From assembly GCF_030814215.1 (NCBI RefSeq), contig NZ_JAUSUT010000001.1:3906001-3970000 (forward strand): a stretch of 64,000 nt of DNA, in the 5' to 3' direction. Positions 58,663 through 64,000 of this stretch are shown piece after piece. The position numbers and the translations under genes were made by a program. This stretch comes from Amycolatopsis thermophila. GTDB taxonomy: Bacteria; Actinomycetota; Actinomycetes; Mycobacteriales; Pseudonocardiaceae. The notes under the pieces are model-generated. The model was not told the origin of the DNA and did not search any database. It saw only the letters and a list, made by a program, of their open reading frames with translations. The number at the start of each line of letters is the position of its first letter. The first letter of the stretch is position 1.

Positions 58663-58687
58663 GGTTTTCGATTGTAAGGCGAAAACC
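58647..58687. promoter_or_regulatory. Overlapping divergent promoters and NrtR operator
   Basis: GGTTTTCG-N9-CGAAAACC (58663-58687) is a perfect 8-bp inverted repeat. The minus-strand -10 TACAAT of nrtR (58676-58671) lies in its centre. The plus-strand -10 TAATAT for nadA (58647-58652) lies 10 bp before its left arm, so the nadA transcript would start at its edge. A bound repressor dimer would block both promoters at once. Confidence 0.78.
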
Positions 58688-58709
58688 AGCGACGGGTCCA
58701 GGAGGGCCG

Positions 58710-59720
58710 ATGACTGCAGCGACTGTGCAGGAGATGACCCCGTACGGCGGTGTCGAGCCGGACGAGGCGTGGGCGGAAGAGGTGCGCGAGCTGGCGCGGC
58801 AGCGGGATGCCGTGCTGCTGGCGCACAACTACCAGGCGCCGGCGATCCAGGACATCGCCGACCACACCGGGGACTCCCTCGCGCTGTCCCGGATCGCGGC
58901 GGCGAGCGACGCGTCGACGATCGTGTTCTGCGGCGTGCACTTCATGGCGGAGACCGCGAAGATCCTGGCGCCGGAGAAGACGGTGCTGATCCCCGACGCG
59001 CGCGCGGGCTGCTCACTGGCCGATTCCATCGACGCCGCCCAGCTGCGCGCGTGGAAGGCCGAACACCCCGGCGCGGTGGTGGTGTCCTATGTGAACACCA
59101 CGGCCGAGGTCAAGGCGGAGACCGACATCTGTTGCACGTCGTCCAACGCCGTCGACGTGGTGGCCTCCATCCCGGCCGACCGCGAGGTGCTGTTCTGCCC
59201 GGACCAGTTCCTGGGTGCGCACGTCAAGCGCAAGACCGGGCGCGAGAACCTGCGCATCTGGGCGGGCGAGTGCCACGTGCACGCCGGCATCAACGGCCCC
59301 GAGCTGGCCGAGCGCGCCGCCGCGAACCCGGACGCCGACCTGTTCATCCACCCCGAGTGCGGCTGCGCCACCTCGGCGCTCTACCTCGCCGGGGAGGGCG
59401 CGGTGCCCGCGGACAAGGTGAAGATCCTGTCCACTGGCGACATGGTGCACGAAGCCCGCGCCACCAGGGCGAAGTCGGTGCTGGTCGCCACCGAGGTGGG
59501 CATGCTGCACCAGCTGCGCAAGGCGGCGCCGGGCATCGACTTCCGCGCGGTGAACGACCGCGCGTCCTGCGCGTACATGAAGATGATCACGCCGGCCGCG
59601 CTGCTGCGCGGGCTGCGCGAAGGCGCCGACGAGGTGCACGTCGACCCGGAGACCGCCGCCAGGGCCCGCGCCTCGGTGCAGCGGATGATCGAGATCGGGC
59701 AGCCCGGCGGCGGCGAATGA
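58710..59720 (+). CDS. nadA: Quinolinate synthase A
   Basis: 4Fe-4S enzyme condensing iminoaspartate with dihydroxyacetone phosphate to quinolinate, 336 aa. Cluster cysteines are likely in [20 protein letters not shown] and [23 protein letters not shown] and GECHVHAGI are typical of the long NadA type. GGAGG precedes the ATG. First gene of nadA-nadB-nadC, joined by ATGA overlaps. Expression is controlled by the upstream operator and NrtR. Confidence 0.96.
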   Translation: MTAATVQEMTPYGGVEPDEAWAEEVRELARQRDAVLLAHNYQAPAIQDIADHTGDSLALSRIAAASDASTIVFCGVHFMAETAKILAPEKTVLIPDARAGCSLADSIDAAQLRAWKAEHPGAVVVSYVNTTAEVKAETDICCTSSNAVDVVASIPADREVLFCPDQFLGAHVKRKTGRENLRIWAGECHVHAGINGPELAERAAANPDADLFIHPECGCATSALYLAGEGAVPADKVKILSTGDMVHEARATRAKSVLVATEVGMLHQLRKAAPGIDFRAVNDRASCAYMKMITPAALLRGLREGADEVHVDPETAARARASVQRMIEIGQPGGGE

Positions 59721-61363
59721 CCCGCCCGGTTATCGACGATCAGACGAAAACCCCGTGCTGGGAGGCTCGCGCGGATCTGGTGGTGCTCGGCAGCGGCGTC
59801 GCCGGGCTGACCGCCGCGATCCGCGCGCAGGAGCTCGGCCTGCGGGTGCTGGTCGTGACGAAGGCGGCGGTCGGCGACGGCAACACGCGCTGGGCACAAG
59901 GTGGTGTCGCCGTGGTGCTCGAGGGCGAGCACGACGAGGGTGACTCCGTCTCCCGGCACGCCGACGACACGGTGATCGCGGGCGCCGGCCTGTGCGACGC
60001 CGACGCGGTCGATGCCGTCGTGTCCCGCGGTCCCCGTGCCGTGTCCTGGCTGCGGTCGTCCGGCGCGCGGTTCGACCCCGGCGCGAGCGGGCTGCTGGCC
60101 CGCACCCGCGAGGGCGGGCACAGCGCGTTCCGGGTCATCCACGCCGGCGGCGACGCGACCGGCGCGGAGGTCGAGCGGACGCTCGTCGCCGAGGCCACCG
60201 GGCGCCGCCTGCCAGTGCTGGAGCGGCACATCGCGGTCGACGCGTTGCGCACGCCGCGCGGCGACGTCGCCGGGGTGACCGTGCTCGACCCGGAGGGGCG
60301 GCCGGGCGTGCTGCGCGCGCCCGCGGTCCTGCTCGCCACCGGCGGCATGGGCCAGCTCTACCAGGCCACCTCGAACCCGGAGATCGCCACCGGCGACGGC
60401 GTCGCGCTCGGGTTGCGGGCCGGCGCGGTCGCCGCCGACCTCGAGTTCGTGCAGTTTCACCCGACCGTGCTCTACACGCCGGGTGCGCGGGGCCGTTGCC
60501 CGCTGGTCACCGAGGCCGTGCGCGGCGAGGGGGCGGTGCTCGTCGACGGAGCGGGGGCGTCGGTCATGCAGGGCGTGCACCCGCTGGGCGACCTCGCGCC
60601 GCGCGACGTGGTGTCCGGTGCGATCACGCGGCGGCTCGCGTCCGCACCGGGCGGGATCGACGACCACGTGTTCCTCGACGCCACGGGTGTGCCCGGGTTC
60701 GCGCACCGGTTCCCGACGGTCTTCGCGGCCTGCCGGGCCATCGGTGTCGACCCCGCGCGGGACCCGATCCCGGTGACCCCGGCGGCGCACTTCGCCTGCG
60801 GCGGGATCGTGGCCGGCACGGACGGCCGCACCGGTGTCACCGGCCTGTACGCGGCCGGTGAGGTCGCGCGGACCGGCTTGCACGGCGCGAACCGGCTGGC
60901 GTCGAACAGCCTGTTGGAGGGGCTGGTCACGGGAGGGGCCGCCGCGGAGGCGGTGGCCGCCGACCTCGCCGCGGGCCTGCTGGGCGACCCGCGGCAGGCG
61001 TCCGCACCGGCGTGGGGGTGGGTGCGGATCGCCGAGCGGGACGCGCTGCAGCGCGCGATGAGCCGGTACGCCGCGATCGGCCGGGACGCGGAAGGGCTGG
61101 CGGTGGCCGGTTCCGTCCTCGACCTGTCGGCATCGGACGGTCCACTGCGGACGCACGCGGACGTCGAGAACGCGGCGCTCACCCTGGTGGCCCAGGCGTT
61201 GCTCGCGGCCGCGGCCCGCCGCGAGGAGTCGCGCGGCTGCCACGTGCGCAGCGACCACCCGCACCGCGACGACGTGCGGTGGCAGCGCAGCCAGCTCATC
61301 CGCCTCAACCCGTCGGGCCAGCCGGTGCTGGCCGACCCCGTCTGCACCGAAGGAGTGGCATGA
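59717..61363 (+). CDS. nadB: L-aspartate oxidase
   Basis: FAD enzyme oxidising aspartate to iminoaspartate for NadA, 548 aa. The FAD fold [16 protein letters not shown] is near residue 21, followed by [31 protein letters not shown] and [18 protein letters not shown]; the Arg/His catalytic set of the succinate dehydrogenase-like fold is preserved. Its ATG overlaps the nadA stop, and its stop overlaps nadC. Confidence 0.96.
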   Translation: MTRPVIDDQTKTPCWEARADLVVLGSGVAGLTAAIRAQELGLRVLVVTKAAVGDGNTRWAQGGVAVVLEGEHDEGDSVSRHADDTVIAGAGLCDADAVDAVVSRGPRAVSWLRSSGARFDPGASGLLARTREGGHSAFRVIHAGGDATGAEVERTLVAEATGRRLPVLERHIAVDALRTPRGDVAGVTVLDPEGRPGVLRAPAVLLATGGMGQLYQATSNPEIATGDGVALGLRAGAVAADLEFVQFHPTVLYTPGARGRCPLVTEAVRGEGAVLVDGAGASVMQGVHPLGDLAPRDVVSGAITRRLASAPGGIDDHVFLDATGVPGFAHRFPTVFAACRAIGVDPARDPIPVTPAAHFACGGIVAGTDGRTGVTGLYAAGEVARTGLHGANRLASNSLLEGLVTGGAAAEAVAADLAAGLLGDPRQASAPAWGWVRIAERDALQRAMSRYAAIGRDAEGLAVAGSVLDLSASDGPLRTHADVENAALTLVAQALLAAAARREESRGCHVRSDHPHRDDVRWQRSQLIRLNPSGQPVLADPVCTEGVA

Positions 61364-62208
61364 CCCTGGACCTGGAGGACGCCCGCCGCGTCGTGGAGGT
61401 CGCGCTGGCCGAGGACCTGCGGTACGGCCCCGACGCGACCACCGCCGCGACCGTGCCGGCCGAGACGACCGCGGTCGCCGAGATCACCCCGCGCGCCGAC
61501 GGCACCTTCGCCGGCGGCCCGGTGGCGCTGATCGTGTTCGACGCCGTGCTCGGCTCCGGTTACCAGGTGCTCGACCGCGCCGAGGACGGCACCCGGCTGG
61601 TGGCGGGCAAGCCCGCGCTCGTCGTGCGCGGGCCGGTGCGCGGGTTGCTCACGGCCGAACGGACCGCGCTGAACCTGCTGTGCCACCTGTCCGGTGTCGC
61701 CACCGCGACGGCCGCGTGGGTGTCCGCTGTGGACGGTACCGGGTGTGCGATCCGGGACTCCCGCAAGACGTTGCCGGGCCTGCGGCTGCTGGAGAAGTAC
61801 GCGGTGCGCTGCGGTGGCGGCGTGAACCACCGGATGGGCCTCGGTGACGCCGTGCTCATCAAGGACAACCACGTCGTCGCCGCGGGTTCGGTGACGGCCG
61901 CGCTGGCCGCCGCGCGCGAGCACGCGCCCGGGCTGCCGTGCGAGGTCGAGGTGGACACGCTCGACCAGCTCACCGAAGCGCTCGAGGCGTCCGCCGACGA
62001 GGTCCTGCTCGACAACTTCACCCCCGAGCAGTGCGCGGAAGCGGTGCGCCGCAAGGACGAGCTGTCGCCCAAGACCCGGCTCGAGGCCTCCGGCGGCCTG
62101 CGGCTGCCCCACGCGCGCGCCTACGCCGAGACCGGCGTGGACTACCTGTCGGTCGGCGCGCTGACCCATTCCTCGCCCGCGCTCGACCTCGGGATGGATC
62201 TCCGCTGA
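61360..62208 (+). CDS. nadC: Nicotinate-nucleotide pyrophosphorylase (carboxylating)
   Basis: Converts quinolinate and PRPP to nicotinate mononucleotide with loss of CO2, 282 aa. Active-site signatures are LLCHLSGVATATAAWV, DSRKTLPGLRLLEKYAV, GGVNHRMGL..VLIKDNH and EVEVDTLDQ. ATG overlaps the nadB stop (ATGA), with AGGAG seven bases upstream. Completes the de novo NAD operon. Confidence 0.97.
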   Translation: MTLDLEDARRVVEVALAEDLRYGPDATTAATVPAETTAVAEITPRADGTFAGGPVALIVFDAVLGSGYQVLDRAEDGTRLVAGKPALVVRGPVRGLLTAERTALNLLCHLSGVATATAAWVSAVDGTGCAIRDSRKTLPGLRLLEKYAVRCGGGVNHRMGLGDAVLIKDNHVVAAGSVTAALAAAREHAPGLPCEVEVDTLDQLTEALEASADEVLLDNFTPEQCAEAVRRKDELSPKTRLEASGGLRLPHARAYAETGVDYLSVGALTHSSPALDLGMDLR

Positions 62209-62269
62209 ACCTTGTCCCTCCTTCCCCGGGCTTGCTATGACTAGGGGTCCGGGGGAGGAAGGAACGGGC

Positions 62270-63559
62270 ATGGCGGCCAACTTCCTGCTGACCTTGCTGA
62301 GCAAGGGTGCGGGAGTGCTGGCGTCCACGCCCCCCGAACTGCCGGACGAGATCGACGATCCGGAGCCGGTGTCCGCGCTCCGGCGGATCGGCGCCGTCGC
62401 CGCGAGCAGCACCGACGGTCCGCGGTCGTCACTGATGGTGCGCGCGACGCGCTACGCCGTGCTGCTGCCGCTCGTCTACCGCATCGGGACGCTGCCGATC
62501 GCGTGGGTGTGGCTCGTCGCCGCCTACGGCCCGCTGCCCGCGGCGACGATCGTGGCGTGGGTGGGGGTGGTGGCGAACCTGGCCGGGCTGGTGTGGGTGC
62601 TGCGGGTGCCCGACCGCGACGGGCGCACGACCCGGCTGGTGCTGGGCGCGGATCTGGTGTTCGCGCTGGCGGGCGGGGTGCTGGTGAGCGCGGTCGCGCC
62701 GGCGTCGCTGTACTGGGCGGCGGCGTGGATACCGTTCCTGAACTGGACCGGGACGGTCGGGCTGTGGACGATGTGCCGCGGGGTGCCGGCGGGGGTGACG
62801 CTGGTGGTGCTGGGCGTGCCGGTCCAGCTGGGACTGCTCGCGCTCGGCGGCCAGCTGCCGATGTGGGTGCCCGCGCTCATCGGCGGTACGGGCACGGCGC
62901 TGGTTGCGGTGGTCGTGGCGGCCGGGACGCTGGTGCTGCTGGGCGTGGCGACGCGGCTGGCGCTGGCGATCGGCATGCGGCTCGGGGTGTCCGGCGAGCG
63001 GGCGCGGACGGAGCGCGCGCTGCACGACACGGTGTTGCAGGCGCTCGAAGCGATGGCGATGCGCGGCCCGGGTGACGCGGACGATCCCGCGGGCGCGCTG
63101 GCGCGGGTGCGTGCGCAGGCCCGGGCACAGGCAGGGGAGGTGCGTCGCGGGATCGGGGCACCCGGTGGGCAGGGCGAGGGGCTGGCCGCGGAGCTGACCG
63201 GGCTGGCGACCGAGATGGCGCGAGAGGGGCTGCGGGCGAAGCTGGCGCTGACCGACCTGGCCGGCGACACCCTGACCGAAGCCCGGCGAGCGGCCGTCCG
63301 CGACGCGGCCCGCGAGGCGCTGCGGAACACGCTGAAACACGCCGGCACCCGGGAAGTCGTGATACGCCTGGCCGAACACGACGGCGGGATCGCCGTGGTG
63401 ATCCGCGACCACGGCGTCGGCTACGACGAGGACCAGCGACCCGCGGGCTTCGGGGTGAGCTCGTCGATGAAGGCGCGGCTCACCGAGGCCGGCGGCTGGT
63501 GCCGGATCGACTCGAAGCCTGGGCACGGCACGCGGGTGACGTTGTGGGTGCCGCGGTAG
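62270..63559 (+). CDS. Membrane sensor histidine kinase (NarL/DesK-like)
   Basis: 429-aa protein. About six membrane helices occupy residues ~75-235. A HisKA_3-type dimerisation helix follows with the phospho-His in TERALHDTVLQALEAM (near 258), then a HATPase domain with the N box REALRNTLKHAG, G1 DHGVGYDE and the GFGVSSSMKARL segment. ATG 62270 is preceded by GGAGGAAGGA; an ATG at 62237 lies inside the likely promoter (TATGACT). The partner response regulator is not in the window; the signal is unknown. Confidence 0.9.
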   Translation: MAANFLLTLLSKGAGVLASTPPELPDEIDDPEPVSALRRIGAVAASSTDGPRSSLMVRATRYAVLLPLVYRIGTLPIAWVWLVAAYGPLPAATIVAWVGVVANLAGLVWVLRVPDRDGRTTRLVLGADLVFALAGGVLVSAVAPASLYWAAAWIPFLNWTGTVGLWTMCRGVPAGVTLVVLGVPVQLGLLALGGQLPMWVPALIGGTGTALVAVVVAAGTLVLLGVATRLALAIGMRLGVSGERARTERALHDTVLQALEAMAMRGPGDADDPAGALARVRAQARAQAGEVRRGIGAPGGQGEGLAAELTGLATEMAREGLRAKLALTDLAGDTLTEARRAAVRDAAREALRNTLKHAGTREVVIRLAEHDGGIAVVIRDHGVGYDEDQRPAGFGVSSSMKARLTEAGGWCRIDSKPGHGTRVTLWVPR

Positions 63560-63650
63560 CTGCGGCGCGGGTGTCGCCCTTCTCGTCCGGCAGGACCTCG
63601 GAGTAGGCCAGCCGGGAGTCTTTTCACGTCCCTAGCGCATTTCGCCCGCG

Positions 63651-64000
63651 CTACCAGGGCAGGTGCGCGTTCGTCTGCTTGACCAGCTCCGCCAGCTCAG
63701 GCAGTTCCCGCACCTCGCGGCCCGCGGCGCGCAGCGTTTCCGCCCCGACGCAGTCCACGAACAGGTTCGGCTCGCGCCAGGCGAACACCACCCGCGGGAT
63801 GCCGGCGTCGAGGATGTGCTGCGTGCACGAAACGGGCCGGGAGGCCCGCGCGCTGCACGGTTCCAGCGACGTGTAGATCGTCGCCCCGTCGAGCGGGTCG
63901 CCGGGCCGCAGCTTCGCGATCGCCACTTCTTCCGCGTGGTCGTGCGGGTCCGTCTCGCCCGAATAGCCCGTGGCCAGCACCTCGTCGTCCGCGGAGACCA
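63651..64000 (-). CDS. Cytidine/deoxycytidylate deaminase-fold protein (RibD N-terminal-like), 5' partial
   Basis: Zinc-dependent deaminase fold. HAEEVAIAK supplies the zinc His and the catalytic Glu, and EPCSARASRPVSC the two zinc cysteines. The frame is open to the window end (reading VSADDEVLATGYSGETD at the start seen), so the true start lies beyond base 64000. Only about 116 residues are visible. The closing region (LAELVKQTNAHLPW) has no reductase domain, so it is a stand-alone deaminase like those of pyrimidine or riboflavin-type pathways. The substrate is unassigned. Confidence 0.85.
   Translation of the reverse strand, partial: VSADDEVLATGYSGETDPHDHAEEVAIAKLRPGDPLDGATIYTSLEPCSARASRPVSCTQHILDAGIPRVVFAWREPNLFVDCVGAETLRAAGREVRELPELAELVKQTNAHLPW

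Overview
The window is a high-GC actinobacterial chromosome segment with GTG/TTG starts, many leaderless genes, a cytochrome bcc-aa3 respiratory cluster, WhiB, PimB' and F420-type enzymes. Gene content and order resemble the Mycobacterium tuberculosis blocks around pepB-dlaT-Rv2216-lipB-lipA, Rv2188c-ctaE-qcrCAB and Rv1593c-nadABC. Small DUF3558/ESX-like remnants and the accessory content suggest Pseudonocardiales, most likely Amycolatopsis or a close relative. That placement is inference from memory of gene families.

Layout. 0-13 kb: a 5'-truncated LtrA-family membrane protein, sirtuin, L,D-transpeptidase lipoprotein, patatin, a large acyl-CoA dehydrogenase, CutC, DedA, lipoyl synthase, an SDR, and a divergent TetR pair with two clear operators followed by a luciferase-like oxidoreductase. 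13-24 kb: lipB, PAP2 phosphatase, TIGR01777 epimerase, sucB, lpd, leucyl aminopeptidase and ilvE, so lipoate synthesis, lipoate transfer and lipoylated-enzyme genes lie together. 24-29 kb: cobT, an aldo/keto reductase, then a rearranged patch holding a broken second copy of that reductase and two decayed small secretion-type genes, followed by an HxlR/thiolase divergent pair. 29-45 kb: a core block of erpA, adenosine kinase, asnB, ctaC-ctaF, trpD, ctaE-qcrCAB, an exonuclease/GIY-YIG nuclease and a NYN-domain protein.

45-64 kb: a roughly 1.4 kb repeat-rich non-coding stretch, an NlpC/P60 hydrolase with a long structured leader, PimB', a kinase-like protein, a P450, a MerR regulator, a SulP transporter fused to carbonic anhydrase, bioD, whiB, and the NrtR-controlled nadABC operon. 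A sensor kinase and a 3' deaminase fragment close the window.

Cooperation: LipA/LipB supply the lipoyl groups of SucB, which Lpd reoxidises. CtaC/CtaF/CtaE and QcrCAB are parts of one bcc-aa3 supercomplex (ctaD is not in the window). NadA/B/C make NAD precursors under the divergent NrtR regulator.

No obviously new multi-gene defence or biosynthetic system was found. The most unusual items are the 26.2-27.4 kb duplication/insertion scar, the 45.6-46.8 kb repeat region, and several readable operators. No tRNA, rRNA, CRISPR array or intact insertion sequence was seen.
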